Shown here: positions 55,012 through 64,000 of the stretch, piece by piece
How the letters are laid out: every line of letters starts with the position of its first letter
How positions within the stretch are numbered: position 1 is the stretch's first letter
Origin: Shewanella piezotolerans WP3
GTDB lineage: Bacteria; Pseudomonadota; Gammaproteobacteria; Enterobacterales; Shewanellaceae
Direction of reading: 5' to 3'
Length of the DNA: 64,000 bases
Assembly: GCF_000014885.1 (NCBI RefSeq)
Contig: NC_011566.1
Coordinates: 2,585,501-2,649,500 of the forward strand
Translations under genes and position numbers: made by a program
The notes under the pieces: generated by a model
What the model saw: the letters and a program-made list of their open reading frames with translations, nothing else
What the model was told of the DNA's origin: nothing
Databases searched by the model: none

Positions 55012-57591
55012 ATGTATAGAGTCGTCACGGCCTCTTTGGTCACACTTTCTTGTGTAACTAGCTTTAATACTTATTCTAACGAATACGTATTAAGTAAAGT
55101 TGCCGAACCTATCACGCAGTCGGTGAAGCTTAATTTAGACCCGCAAAAAGACAATTTTTCAGGTAGCACCTCAATAGAACTCATTGTTAAAGAGCCTACT
55201 CAGCAACTGCAGTTAAACGGTTTAGCATATACCGCCAGCAATATTTTGTTAGCAGGTGCCAAAGACTGCCAAATGGCTGCAACAATGCAAGACACTGGTG
55301 TTGTTTTGTTTGATTGTAAGCATGTCATTGAACCTGGTAAATACCATCTTTCCATGGATTTCACAGCGCCCTATAATAGGCAATCAGTTGGTCTTTATAA
55401 GACTATTGATGGTGGGCACCCCTACCTATTTACTCAGTTTGAAATGAGTGATGCACGCCGAGCCTTTCCAAGCTTTGATGAGCCAGGCTATAAAATCCCG
55501 TATCAAGTGACTATTACAGCACCGAGCACTGAAAAAGTTTATAGCAACACTCCGGAGCTATCCGTTAAAGAAGAGAATGGTTTAACCACTCATGTTTTTA
55601 AACAAACTAAACCTTTGTCGTCTTACCTTGTTGCATTTGCTATAGGGCAATTTGAAGAAATAGAAGTCAAAGGTATGAAAGTTCCAGGTCGAGTGATTAC
55701 GACTAAAGGGAAAATTGAGTTAGCCCAATACGCTGCTAAGAAAATGCCAGAGGTATTGTCGGCTTTGGAAGATTATTTTGGTGTTGATTACCCTTATGAA
55801 AAGCTAGATACTGTTGCGGTGCCTGAGTTTCCTTTCGGTGCAATGGAAAATGCAGGCCTAGTGACCTACAGAGAAGACATTCTGCTAATCGATGAAAAAA
55901 ATGCCAGCCAAAATAGTAAAGAGCGAGCAGTATCGATCATCGCTCATGAGCTAGCACACCAATGGTATGGCAACTTAGTTACCATGCAATGGTGGAATGA
56001 TCTCTGGTTGAACGAAGCATTTGCTAGCTGGATGGCAGCAAAAATTACCCATCAAATTCACCCTGAGTTTGAATCTGACCTTTCTCTTTCAAAAAACTAT
56101 GTGATGGCTATGGATGCAAGGGTTTCGACAAAACCTATCCGTAAGCCTATTAAAACTGAAGCAGACATAATGGATGGTTTAGGCCTAGCTTATAGTAAGG
56201 GTGAAGCTGTACTTGATATGGTGGAAAACTATATTGGTGAGCAAGAGTTTAAAGCTGGTATTCGTCAGTACATTAAAGATCATGCTTTTGAGAATACTCA
56301 AGCGGACGATTTATGGAATGCGCTTTCAAAATCTTCTGGTAAGGATGTCGGTGCTGTATTAGGCACTTTCATTGAGCAGTCTTCTTATCCTTTAATAAAA
56401 GTCGATCTTAAAGACAATAAGCTAACACTAACACAAAGCCGATTTGTTACCGCTGGAACAGAGGCTAAAGACCAGACTTGGACAGTGCCTGTTTCTATCA
56501 AGTTTGGTAAAGGTGACAAGGTTGAACACAAAACGGTTTTGCTAACGAAAGAGAGCCAGACTGTAGCGCTAGCTTTCGCACCAGATTGGATTTACCCAGA
56601 TTCAGATGCAATGGGTTACTATCGCTGGTTATTAGAAGAAGCGCAGATGCAATCTCTACTCGCCAATGCTAAAACACAGTTAACACCACGAGAGCGTAAA
56701 GCATTAATCTCATCTGCAGACGCATTACTTGATGCAGGTTTCGTTTCTGGTGGCGAGTTGCTTAATATCCTTGGTGAGTTCATTGACGACCAACATCCAG
56801 AGATAGTTTCTACTGCATTAGGCTATCTTCAGTCTCAAAAACGTACATTTATTGATGAAAGCAACAAAGCACAGTGGGCAAACTTTATCTCTCAGCGTGC
56901 GAGTAGTGCTATTGAAAAATACGGCGTAGAAGCAAAAGCCAATGAAAAAACCGCAATTAGTAAGCTTCGTCCTACTTTGATCAACTTATTGGCGTTTGAA
57001 GCGAAAGACAAAGACATTATTGCAACAGCGACTAAGCAAGCTAAGGCGTATATTGCAGGAAACAATAAAGTAGACCCATACCTTATCGGTACTTATCTTA
57101 CCGTGGCAGTGTTTTACGGTGATGAGCAGTTGCTAAATCTCGTAAAGAGTGAGTTTGAGAAGACTAAAGATCCACAAAAACGTACTCGTTTAATGAGCGC
57201 CTTAGGTTATGCTCCTACAGAGAAACTGCAAGATGATATGTTAGCTTATTCACTGACAGATAAGATCAATGCTCCAGATTTGAGATATGTTTTGTCTGGG
57301 CAGTCATATACTGAAGCGCGCCGATTACGCTTTAGAAATTGGGTTTATGCTAATTACTCAACGATAAAACAAAAACTGCCTCCATTTGCGGTAGCAAACA
57401 TTCCGTATTATACCGGTTCGGGCTGTGAGTTAAGCTCACTTGAAACGACCGATAAGTTTTTTGCGCCTAAGTTGAAGGCTAATCCAGAGTTTAAACGCAC
57501 GCTGGCCAAGTTAGATGAGAGCGTTCGTAATTGCGTAAGTCTAAAGCAACGTGAACAAGCAAGTGTAGCCACTTACCTTAAGCAATTCTAA
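55012..57591 (+). CDS. Exported M1-family aminopeptidase
   Basis: 859 residues with a signal peptide (about 1-22). Zinc metallopeptidase of the aminopeptidase N family. The substrate motif GAMENAG and the zinc site HELAHQWYGNLV followed by WLNEAFASW (HExxH-18-E) are intact, and the C-terminal helical ERAP1-like domain is present. It trims N-terminal residues from peptides in the periplasm or outside. Start ATG 55012 behind AGGAA; an in-frame ATG 19 codons upstream has no ribosome site. Confidence 0.93.
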   Translation: MYRVVTASLVTLSCVTSFNTYSNEYVLSKVAEPITQSVKLNLDPQKDNFSGSTSIELIVKEPTQQLQLNGLAYTASNILLAGAKDCQMAATMQDTGVVLFDCKHVIEPGKYHLSMDFTAPYNRQSVGLYKTIDGGHPYLFTQFEMSDARRAFPSFDEPGYKIPYQVTITAPSTEKVYSNTPELSVKEENGLTTHVFKQTKPLSSYLVAFAIGQFEEIEVKGMKVPGRVITTKGKIELAQYAAKKMPEVLSALEDYFGVDYPYEKLDTVAVPEFPFGAMENAGLVTYREDILLIDEKNASQNSKERAVSIIAHELAHQWYGNLVTMQWWNDLWLNEAFASWMAAKITHQIHPEFESDLSLSKNYVMAMDARVSTKPIRKPIKTEADIMDGLGLAYSKGEAVLDMVENYIGEQEFKAGIRQYIKDHAFENTQADDLWNALSKSSGKDVGAVLGTFIEQSSYPLIKVDLKDNKLTLTQSRFVTAGTEAKDQTWTVPVSIKFGKGDKVEHKTVLLTKESQTVALAFAPDWIYPDSDAMGYYRWLLEEAQMQSLLANAKTQLTPRERKALISSADALLDAGFVSGGELLNILGEFIDDQHPEIVSTALGYLQSQKRTFIDESNKAQWANFISQRASSAIEKYGVEAKANEKTAISKLRPTLINLLAFEAKDKDIIATATKQAKAYIAGNNKVDPYLIGTYLTVAVFYGDEQLLNLVKSEFEKTKDPQKRTRLMSALGYAPTEKLQDDMLAYSLTDKINAPDLRYVLSGQSYTEARRLRFRNWVYANYSTIKQKLPPFAVANIPYYTGSGCELSSLETTDKFFAPKLKANPEFKRTLAKLDESVRNCVSLKQREQASVATYLKQF

Positions 57592-57608
57592 AGTAAAACG
57601 TTTCGAAT

Positions 57609-57635
57609 AAAGCCAGCTTAAATGCTGGCTTTTTT
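57609..57635 (+). terminator. Terminator after the M1 aminopeptidase gene
   Basis: AAAGCCAGC-ttaaat-GCTGGCTTTTTT. The following 340 bases up to the 5'-nucleotidase gene show no gene or clear site. Confidence 0.92.
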
Positions 57636-57979
57636 ATTTAACATTTACACCAGTGTTTGGATTTAGTTGTCATTTTATCGCTCACAAATAAGCAACCTAC
57701 TACAGCACCTCTCAAAACAATACCTCAACAGCCGGACGGTTTTTAACACTTCAAAGCCTCGAGTTAATCGACTAAATGAATCAACTTCTGCGATTGTCAG
57801 CTCTTATATTCCCAAAGGTATTTAATTGCTAGCTCTTTATACTTATTGCAACTATTGAAGCCCTACAGTATGTAGCTAACTTGTTGTATATGTTGATTTT
57901 ACAGGGCGTTAACTAGAGTGGTTTCTCATATGGACTTCTGCTATTTTGTCGGCGGGTCCTATATAAAGAAGAAAATAAA

Positions 57980-59974
57980 ATGAAACTACAAAAAACAGTT
58001 ATAGCAGTAGCCTTACTAGCGGCGTTATCTGCTTGTTCAAACGATGATGATACAAACCAGGGGGATAAAGGGTTTAACCTCACTATTGCTCATATCAATG
58101 ATACTCACTCAAACTTTGATCCAGTGAAATCTAGCTTTACAATGGGGAAAGATGGCGAGGTTGTCTTTAATGAATTTGGTGGATATCCAAGACTACTTGA
58201 AGCAGCAAATGAGATTAAAGAAGAGACTAGCCAGCCGTTACTATTTTTACATGGTGGTGATGCATGGCAGGGCACCGCGTACTTTAAACTAAACGAAGGT
58301 ACGGCAAACGCAGATTTACTTTCCCAAATGGGATTAGATGCAATGGCATTGGGTAATCACGAGTTTGATTTAGATACGAGTAAACTTGCTAGCTTTATCG
58401 ATAGCGTTAACTTCCCGCTACTAGCTAACAACATGGATGCAGGTTTAGACTCTGCATTGAGTGGCTCTACAAACCTAAAACCTTATCAGCTATTTGCATT
58501 TGATGGTGCTACAAAACGTACTATTAGTGAAGTGACTGAAGCTAATGACAATGAGCAAATCGTTGCTGTTATTGGTGTTGTTTTAGAAGATATGCCCACT
58601 ATTGCAACGGGTACTGGTGACGTTAAATTTGAAAATGAAATCGCCTTCACCCAAGTAACAGTTAACGCACTGAAAGCCCAAGGCGTAAATAAAATTGTAG
58701 TGTTATCTCATATTGGTAATGCGCGAGATATCGCATTGGCTGAAGGTACTACTGACATAGATGTTATTGTTGGTGGTCATTCTCATACATTATTGGGCGA
58801 TTTTACTGACTTAGGTCATGGTGATAATGGTGTATATGCTCAGCTGGTAAAACAGAAAGATGAAGTAGGGCAAACATGTATTGTCCAAGCAGGACAATAT
58901 GCACAAGCTATTGGTAAGGTAGATGTAAAGTTTGACAGTGAAGGTGAGCTTTTGTCTTGTGCAGGCCAAAACACACTGCTGACCAACGAAGAGTTTTACA
59001 ATGATGGTAAACGTGAAGAAAGTGATCTGCTTACTGGCGCCGATCACGAAAAAGTAGCAAGCTTCATTGATGAAAACGTACTTATCGATGATGTCGAAGA
59101 AAATAACGATATGCGTGTTCATATTGATGCTACCTATAAACCTGCACTAGAAGAAGCATACGGTGAAGTAGTGGCAAATGCTCCACAGGAGATAAATCAT
59201 GAGCGCCGCCCTGGTGACGGAGGAACAGACAAACACGGTTCTGATGTAGCGCCATTAATTGCGGAAGGTATGGTCTATTGGGCAAATCAAACTGATGTTA
59301 ACTCTGTAATCGGTAAGAAGGTGCAGATCGGTTTAGTCGGTGCTGGTGGTGTACGGACTGACATTGCATCGGGCGAATTTAGGGAAGGGCATGCAAGCCT
59401 AGAACTACTGCCATTTTCTAATTATCTATCAGTGTTGACGATCAATGGTGAGGTATTAACTGAGCTATTAACTTCAACGATTGATGCGACACTTCCAGTC
59501 GGTAGCCATGCCGGTAAATTCCCTTATGTAGGCGGTATGCGTTATACCTTTACTGAAGAGGTTAAGAATACCAGTGGCAACATTAGTTCTATTGACATCA
59601 ATACTGGAACAGAAACAGAGCCTCGTTGGGAACCAATTAGTAGTGCCACCGACTACGTAGTCATAGTTAATAACTATAATGCTAGTGGTAATGATGGATG
59701 GAATGCATTAGGTGATGCTCAATTGCAAGCAACGGACCGAGTTGATCTTGTTAAAACTTCAACGGGTTATAAAGCTTATAAAGTTGATCACTTAACCTAT
59801 AATTCAACCGAGAATACTTATAGCGTTGTATACGCTGATAGTGCACCTAGTTGTGATGATAATGGCACTGATATCTGTAATACAGATGCACTTTCGTTCA
59901 TAGATTATGCTGAAGAAAAAGTTGTTTTAGAATCGTTACCATTTGAATCTACAACAGTGATCTATAAAGACTAA
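57980..59974 (+). CDS. Lipoprotein 5'-nucleotidase / UDP-sugar hydrolase-like phosphatase
   Basis: 664 residues. Signal peptide with lipobox LSAC (Cys19). The N-terminal metallophosphatase domain has AHINDTHSNFD, FLHGGDAWQGT, MALGNHEFDLD and VGGHSHTLLGDF. The C-terminal 5'-nucleotidase domain has VGAGGVRTDIASGEFREG, LLPFSNYLSVLTI and VVNNYNASGNDGW. An insertion of about 70 residues rich in Asp/Glu lies between the domains (about 335-405). It probably dephosphorylates extracellular nucleotides for scavenging. AAGAAG ribosome site before the ATG. Confidence 0.9.
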   Translation: MKLQKTVIAVALLAALSACSNDDDTNQGDKGFNLTIAHINDTHSNFDPVKSSFTMGKDGEVVFNEFGGYPRLLEAANEIKEETSQPLLFLHGGDAWQGTAYFKLNEGTANADLLSQMGLDAMALGNHEFDLDTSKLASFIDSVNFPLLANNMDAGLDSALSGSTNLKPYQLFAFDGATKRTISEVTEANDNEQIVAVIGVVLEDMPTIATGTGDVKFENEIAFTQVTVNALKAQGVNKIVVLSHIGNARDIALAEGTTDIDVIVGGHSHTLLGDFTDLGHGDNGVYAQLVKQKDEVGQTCIVQAGQYAQAIGKVDVKFDSEGELLSCAGQNTLLTNEEFYNDGKREESDLLTGADHEKVASFIDENVLIDDVEENNDMRVHIDATYKPALEEAYGEVVANAPQEINHERRPGDGGTDKHGSDVAPLIAEGMVYWANQTDVNSVIGKKVQIGLVGAGGVRTDIASGEFREGHASLELLPFSNYLSVLTINGEVLTELLTSTIDATLPVGSHAGKFPYVGGMRYTFTEEVKNTSGNISSIDINTGTETEPRWEPISSATDYVVIVNNYNASGNDGWNALGDAQLQATDRVDLVKTSTGYKAYKVDHLTYNSTENTYSVVYADSAPSCDDNGTDICNTDALSFIDYAEEKVVLESLPFESTTVIYKD

Positions 59975-60014
59975 ATACATTATATATTGTAAAAGTATAG
60001 TTTGATAAATTATA

Positions 60015-60044
60015 AAGGGGCACTCTTGTTAGAGTGCCCCTTCT
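60015..60044. terminator. Terminator after the 5'-nucleotidase gene
   Basis: AAGGGGCACTC-ttgtta-GAGTGCCCCTT, followed by CTATTT. It lies between convergent genes and may serve both. Confidence 0.85.
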
Positions 60045-60098
60045 ATTTAAGATAATAATAGCTTTCTGTATTCAACAATAATAATACTTGATAAGTTG

Positions 60099-61142
60099 CT
60101 AATCATTAGGTTTCAAATAATGATTTAACGATCTTGGATCGGTATGGCCAGTACGCCCCATGATGTAAAGGTGATCTTTATTGTTTTCATGTAGTTGTGT
60201 AACACAACCGCTTCTTAAACTGTGAGCGCCATAAAACTTAGGATCTAAATCAGCCTTATTACAGTAGCGTTTTATCAATTGGTAAATGTCATCACCGCGT
60301 AAGAAACCTTTACCTGAGTTAGCATCTAGTACTTGATAGTCTCTAATATATCTTCCATCTCTAGTTAGTGATCTAAATAAGTGACCTTCTTTTATTTTTG
60401 CCGCATTGAGCCAGTCTTTTATAGGTTCATAAGCAGAAAATGTTTCACCTTTAGGTAGCACTTTCCACTCCCTTTGACCTTGCTGATTACTTTTAGAGTA
60501 GGGCAGCCGAACTTTGAGCTTGTCTCTTAAAAAACTTAAATGATTGACTTTTATATTCGCTAATTCGGACCGCCTAAATCCTCCTTGAAAACCTAACAGG
60601 ATAATTGCTTTATCACGTTTTTGGGTCAGAGGCTGACTTTGGTTTTCAATTGCTTGAATTAATATTTCTAATTCTTCATACATGATCGGTTGTTGATCGT
60701 AGTCTGAAACTATTCGAGTGTGATTACGCATAAGTCCGCGCATAACTCGAGTCACTAAAGGATGCTCAGTTGGAGATGGTGTACCTGATTGAATATGATA
60801 AAAACGAATTGCGGCTAATCGACTATTGATAGTTTGAGTCGATAGCTGGTGGCCACTCTTCGCTTGATAAAAATCTTTTTGATGACCGATAAATGAAATG
60901 ACAGTTCTTGGATCGGCTGGGATTGAGCTACGCCCATGAGCGTCACAATAAGCTTTAAAAATGCCAAAGCTTGAACGATAGACTCGCCGAGTGTTGTTAG
61001 AAATTTCATAACGGGTTTCTTTGGCTGCACTTTCAAAATCATTAAGCATCGAAATTGGTAGTTCAGCTTCTTGGTAAAAGTCATTGTTACTGCTAGTGCT
61101 CGATACTTTATTGGAAATGGGGCTAATATGCTTTCGACTCAT
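60099..61142 (-). CDS. Tyrosine recombinase / integrase
   Basis: 347 residues. The N-terminal SAM-like core-binding domain (about 35-140) is followed by a catalytic domain with the Arg in GGFRRSELANI, HSLRSGCVTQL, the second His in GRTGHTD and the nucleophile Tyr in LNHYLKP, so the catalytic set is complete. It stands alone: no excisionase, phage or cassette genes are nearby. It is divergent from an RHH-like protein, and a 14-bp perfect inverted repeat lies about 85 bases upstream of its start. The target is unknown. Confidence 0.9.
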   Translation of the reverse strand: MSRKHISPISNKVSSTSSNNDFYQEAELPISMLNDFESAAKETRYEISNNTRRVYRSSFGIFKAYCDAHGRSSIPADPRTVISFIGHQKDFYQAKSGHQLSTQTINSRLAAIRFYHIQSGTPSPTEHPLVTRVMRGLMRNHTRIVSDYDQQPIMYEELEILIQAIENQSQPLTQKRDKAIILLGFQGGFRRSELANIKVNHLSFLRDKLKVRLPYSKSNQQGQREWKVLPKGETFSAYEPIKDWLNAAKIKEGHLFRSLTRDGRYIRDYQVLDANSGKGFLRGDDIYQLIKRYCNKADLDPKFYGAHSLRSGCVTQLHENNKDHLYIMGRTGHTDPRSLNHYLKPND

Positions 61143-61226
61143 TTCCTAACTTACCTCTTTATATATCGTTAATTTATGGATTTAGCACCAATATAGGCAG
61201 GATAGTTTATCTATTTATTAGCGTAG

Positions 61227-61258
61227 CTACCAGTGATAATCGTCATTATCACTGGTAG
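61227..61258. repeat. 14-bp perfect inverted repeat next to the recombinase gene
   Basis: CTACCAGTGATAAT-cgtc-ATTATCACTGGTAG. Seen as 12-bp arms around an 8-base centre (ATCGTCAT), it has the layout of a tyrosine-recombinase core site. No T-run on either side, so a terminator is less likely. The role is inferred from position. Confidence 0.75.
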
Positions 61259-61426
61259 TGGTTAAGTTACAAACAAATACGATCACAATAAGTAGATTTA
61301 GCGGGAATAATGAACTGTAAAAGCTATAGGAATAAAGGCGTTAGCCCGTATAACACTATAACTGTATTGTTCACTAGATTGCCTGACTTAGGCCATAACT
61401 ATCAACGGACTCGGTAAAACATTACT

Positions 61427-61439
61427 ATGGTTATACCAT
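61427..61439. promoter_or_regulatory. Palindrome ATGGTTATACCAT, candidate operator 1
   Basis: Inverted repeat ATGGT-tat-ACCAT. A second copy with the same half-sites lies 85 bases downstream, directly before the RHH-like gene. Confidence 0.5.
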
Positions 61440-61510
61440 TTTAAGTTTATGACAAAGGCAAGCAATAAACACTTGTTTAACCGTCACTAATTTAATATTC
61501 TACTTATTAA

Positions 61511-61525
61511 AATGGTTTAACCATT
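61511..61525. promoter_or_regulatory. Palindrome AATGGTTTAACCATT, candidate operator 2
   Basis: Perfect 7-bp inverted repeat around one base, 21 bases before the likely start of the RHH-like gene. It shares ATGGT/ACCAT half-sites with 61427-61439. Position and pairing suggest autoregulation. Confidence 0.55.
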
Positions 61526-61546
61526 CTTATAAAATGAGTGATTAAT

Positions 61547-62062
61547 ATGATGGATGATACAAAGCAAGAGTGGCAATACCATGGCAATAAACCGATAAAG
61601 GGCCGTAAACTGTTACTGCTTCAACAAAGTGAACTTGTTTTAGCATTACCACTAATCTTTAGACTCATCCCTAAAGAACAAATTTTAAAAAGATTAGCTT
61701 GGTTTGAAAGTAGCGCAGGTTCAGAATCACAATTCCTAGAAATATCCAAATTACTTTCCTTAGTGACTCGAAAGCGAAAACAAAAAATGGATTTCAGTGT
61801 GGAATTAGAGCAGCTGAATCTATTTTTAAACCAATATTTTAGCGACTACGGATGGCGTATGGTGCGAAAGGAACTGGCCCAGATCAAAAAGCGTAAGAAA
61901 AAATCCCACATAGAGTTAAGCAATGACCTTGTTTATAGACTCAAAGCATTTATGTCATTAAAGCAACTAGACAGTTTTGATCAAGCGTTAGATTTTCTGC
62001 TGAGTGAGGTTGAACATATTGAGACCAATGTAGAGCATAAGTTTGAGTTAGCTGATAGTTAA
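61547..62062 (+). CDS. Putative ribbon-helix-helix DNA-binding protein
   Basis: About 171 residues. The N-terminal two thirds are helical and basic. The C-terminal part reads SHIELSNDLVYRLKAFMSLK, then DSFDQALDFLLSEVEHIE, after a KKRKKK stretch: a strand followed by two helices, the ribbon-helix-helix layout. It resembles the C-terminal half of MatP in outline but not in its N-terminus, so it is not called MatP. Start ATG 61547 preferred; GTG 61538 and ATG 61550 are possible. Divergent from the recombinase gene. Confidence 0.55.
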   Translation: MMDDTKQEWQYHGNKPIKGRKLLLLQQSELVLALPLIFRLIPKEQILKRLAWFESSAGSESQFLEISKLLSLVTRKRKQKMDFSVELEQLNLFLNQYFSDYGWRMVRKELAQIKKRKKKSHIELSNDLVYRLKAFMSLKQLDSFDQALDFLLSEVEHIETNVEHKFELADS

Positions 62063-62136
62063 CAGGGTTACATTTGAAAAGGGGATGCTGGCATTGAGCT
62101 GACCTCATTGTCATAATACGACTTTGCCATAAACAG

Positions 62137-62166
62137 AAAACGCTATGACGTATGTCATAGCGTTTT
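62137..62166. terminator. Bidirectional terminator
   Basis: AAAACGCTATGAC-gtat-GTCATAGCGTTTT, 13-bp perfect stem between the RHH-like gene and the convergent protease gene. Confidence 0.85.
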
Positions 62167-62223
62167 GAACACAGGTAGTAATAAATTTTAATAAGTTAGA
62201 TTTACAAATAACGCTCTTACCAA

Positions 62224-64000
62224 TTAGAAAATGGTAACTTGCACTTCTATCCAAGCATCTGCAGTTCCTAAGGTTCCACCTTTATCGACAGGGTAGATAG
62301 AAAAACCATTCCAAGGATCGGTAAAGGTTTGATTTATCTGTAAAGGTGAATCGTTGAAATCTTCTAGTGCCCAATTTGAACTGCGCGAATTCGGCGTTGA
62401 ATCTAACAATAGTGAGTTATGGTTATACCAAGGCGCTGCATTTTCATCCATATAATTTTGTAAATTGATTAGAATGCCATTTTGCAGTAACGGTGTTCTC
62501 AGTTGATTATCAGGGTTAGTGTTTATCTCGCTTTTCTGCATCGTGCGATACTCTACCCAGTAGGTCTTATCTCCGTCTCCCGATTTAATTTTTAGGCCGA
62601 TATTACCTGGTGCATTATGTCCTGATGCGGTGCCATGGTTAAAGGAATATATACGATAAGTCCCTGATTGAGTCACTGTAGGTACATCTGCAGCATCTAT
62701 CCAATTGTTGAAATACGCTTTATACATCAAGTTCATTTCTTCAAGTGAATGTGCTCCCATTCCCATTAACCCAAACACATTTCCATAGTTAGTCACTTTA
62801 TCATTGCTATTACCATTTAAGGTACTATTGCCACCCTCTATTGACATAGAGTGATGCAACCCTAACGCATGTCCAGTTTCATGTGCAATTGTTCCCGCTT
62901 TGTAGGTATAAATTTCCATCAAAGGCGGGCCAGCCTGTGAGTTAATAAAGTATGTAGATTCGGTTCCAATTGGCGGAGCCGTTACCATAATGATAGTACC
63001 TTCACCTGGGAAATTTGGATCTGTGCCAGCATTAACTAATTGCTCTTTATAATCGGGGTTCCACTTCGTTTTATCACTATTGTAGTAATTGTGATTATTT
63101 GGCATGGTTATTTTTGGTTTAATTTCCCAGGTAAAGTTGAAATTACCGTAAGATTGTTCAGTAAAGTACTCTTTAGTTTTCTGCATTTCTGCATTAATTT
63201 GAGCGGTAGTAAATTCCAAATCTTGGTCAGGAAAACGGAACGGATAAACCAAAACATGAACACCATTGTAGTCGTAACCGTCATTACCTGGGTCTGCTGC
63301 TCCCGGTGTTACTCTACAACTCGTGGCGTTAAAGTCGGCGACTAGGCTAACACCTTTGAACAATCCTTCTAAGCGAACATTATTCCAACCATTTTTGGGT
63401 TGAGTTAGCACTACACACTCTGTATTACCCACACTTGATGAGCGAATACTATCGTCACCCGCCTTCGGCCAGCCATTAGCGCTGGCTGCTAAAGTTAAGT
63501 TACCTAAGCCATGCTGAGTACTAAATGCTATGCTGCTGACATTCTGATTAAATGTTGAAACACTAAAACCAAAGCCTTGCGATGCTCCAGGCACACAAAC
63601 AGGGACACCATCAGTTAATGACGTGACTGTTGTTTCAGTTTCGGTTGCACAAACATCGGCTAAACTGCCTGGATTTGGTGTTGGATCAGGATCAGGATCT
63701 GGGGGCGTGGTCGTTGAGTCGTTTGTAATGGCGGTTATAGTTCGACTCCAACCTGACTGATTAGTGCTATTTTTTGCGTGCATAGTGTAATAGTAGGTTG
63801 AATTTGCACTTACACCGGTGTCGGTATAACGGGTAGTATTCGCCGTAAGTGTTGCAATAGTAGCCCAAGAGGCGCCTGGCGCTGAGCGCTGGATTACAAA
63901 ACTATCTTCGTTGTTTGAATTATCACTCCAAGTTAAATTGACTGAATTTGCAGCGGCGACCGCAGTTAGATTATTTGGTGCTGTTACATATCCAGTATTA
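62224..64000 (-). CDS. Secreted metzincin metalloprotease with FnIII domain (partial)
   Basis: The frame stays open to the window edge, so the true N-terminus is outside; a Met at 63783 lies inside a domain and is not the start. The visible part begins with a fibronectin type III domain (APNNLTAVAAANSVNLTWSD to TITAIT). A Pro/Asp linker (PPDPDPDPTPNPG) follows, then a beta-rich domain, then the protease with zinc motif HETGHALGLHH and the Met-turn GLMGMGAH. This resembles peptidase families M6/M11. It is probably exported and degrades extracellular protein. At least 591 residues are present. Confidence 0.85.
   Translation of the reverse strand, partial: NTGYVTAPNNLTAVAAANSVNLTWSDNSNNEDSFVIQRSAPGASWATIATLTANTTRYTDTGVSANSTYYYTMHAKNSTNQSGWSRTITAITNDSTTTPPDPDPDPTPNPGSLADVCATETETTVTSLTDGVPVCVPGASQGFGFSVSTFNQNVSSIAFSTQHGLGNLTLAASANGWPKAGDDSIRSSSVGNTECVVLTQPKNGWNNVRLEGLFKGVSLVADFNATSCRVTPGAADPGNDGYDYNGVHVLVYPFRFPDQDLEFTTAQINAEMQKTKEYFTEQSYGNFNFTWEIKPKITMPNNHNYYNSDKTKWNPDYKEQLVNAGTDPNFPGEGTIIMVTAPPIGTESTYFINSQAGPPLMEIYTYKAGTIAHETGHALGLHHSMSIEGGNSTLNGNSNDKVTNYGNVFGLMGMGAHSLEEMNLMYKAYFNNWIDAADVPTVTQSGTYRIYSFNHGTASGHNAPGNIGLKIKSGDGDKTYWVEYRTMQKSEINTNPDNQLRTPLLQNGILINLQNYMDENAAPWYNHNSLLLDSTPNSRSSNWALEDFNDSPLQINQTFTDPWNGFSIYPVDKGGTLGTADAWIEVQVTIF

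Noticed and set aside
61547..62062. Calling the RHH-like protein MatP
   Set aside because: Only the C-terminal strand-helix-helix outline agrees; the N-terminus differs, and no matS-type site (GTGAC-N3-GTCAC) was noticed.

Overview
The window is chromosomal DNA of a gammaproteobacterium, almost certainly a marine Shewanella. Protein sequences sit close to, but apart from, the enterobacterial orthologues (ThrS, IF3, NrdA/NrdB, GyrA, SerC, AroA, RpsA, LapA/LapB, PssA). Base composition looks moderately AT-rich, and many genes end in compact bidirectional terminators. No tRNA, rRNA or CRISPR array was seen.

Layout. 1-3.8 kb: translation operon thrS-infC-rpmI-rplT, with an anticodon-arm-like hairpin before thrS and a non-AUG (AUA) start on infC. 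4-10 kb: trxB, an M14 carboxypeptidase, a zinc-ribbon membrane protein, a YeaC-like protein, ansA and sppA. 10-13.5 kb: fadH, then an IS110-family element whose 5' non-coding end folds like a bridge RNA; it lies between fadH and what looks like fadH's own terminator. 13.5-19.7 kb: a YCII protein, nrdA-nrdB-yfaE behind an NrdR box, and ubiG-gph. 20-33.7 kb: gyrA, a serine hydrolase, serC, a class I aminotransferase, and the conserved series aroA-cmk-rpsA-ihfB-lapA-lapB-pyrF. 33.8-45.7 kb: a DECR2-like dehydrogenase, a DUF2058 protein, an unrecognised gene coupled to a VAO/4-cresol-dehydrogenase-type flavoprotein that carries an in-frame TGA, a relic of an RND pump, a beta-barrel protein, an acyl-CoA dehydrogenase, dacB with a 59-codon membrane-protein gene before it, a DUF1904 protein, pssA and a DTW-domain protein.

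45.8-53.7 kb is the most interesting accessory block. A sensor kinase with a periplasmic PhnD/TtrS-like domain and a FixJ/TtrR-like response regulator lie beside an ApbE flavin transferase, a lipoprotein with FMN-binding domains, and a porin. The regulator is split inside its DNA-binding domain by a complete IS3-family element (3-bp target duplication ACC, about 1.23 kb). A near-identical palindrome (G[C/T]GGTTTTCCGCA) lies in front of the kinase gene and in the divergent apbE/lipoprotein promoter. This suggests a sensor-controlled extracytoplasmic flavoprotein system that has probably lost its regulator in this strain.

54-64 kb: an RluA-type pseudouridine synthase, a secreted M1 aminopeptidase, a lipoprotein 5'-nucleotidase, a stand-alone tyrosine recombinase divergent from a ribbon-helix-helix-like protein (with a 14-bp perfect inverted repeat and two ATGGTTNNACCAT palindromes between them), and a metzincin protease with an FnIII domain that runs off the window end.
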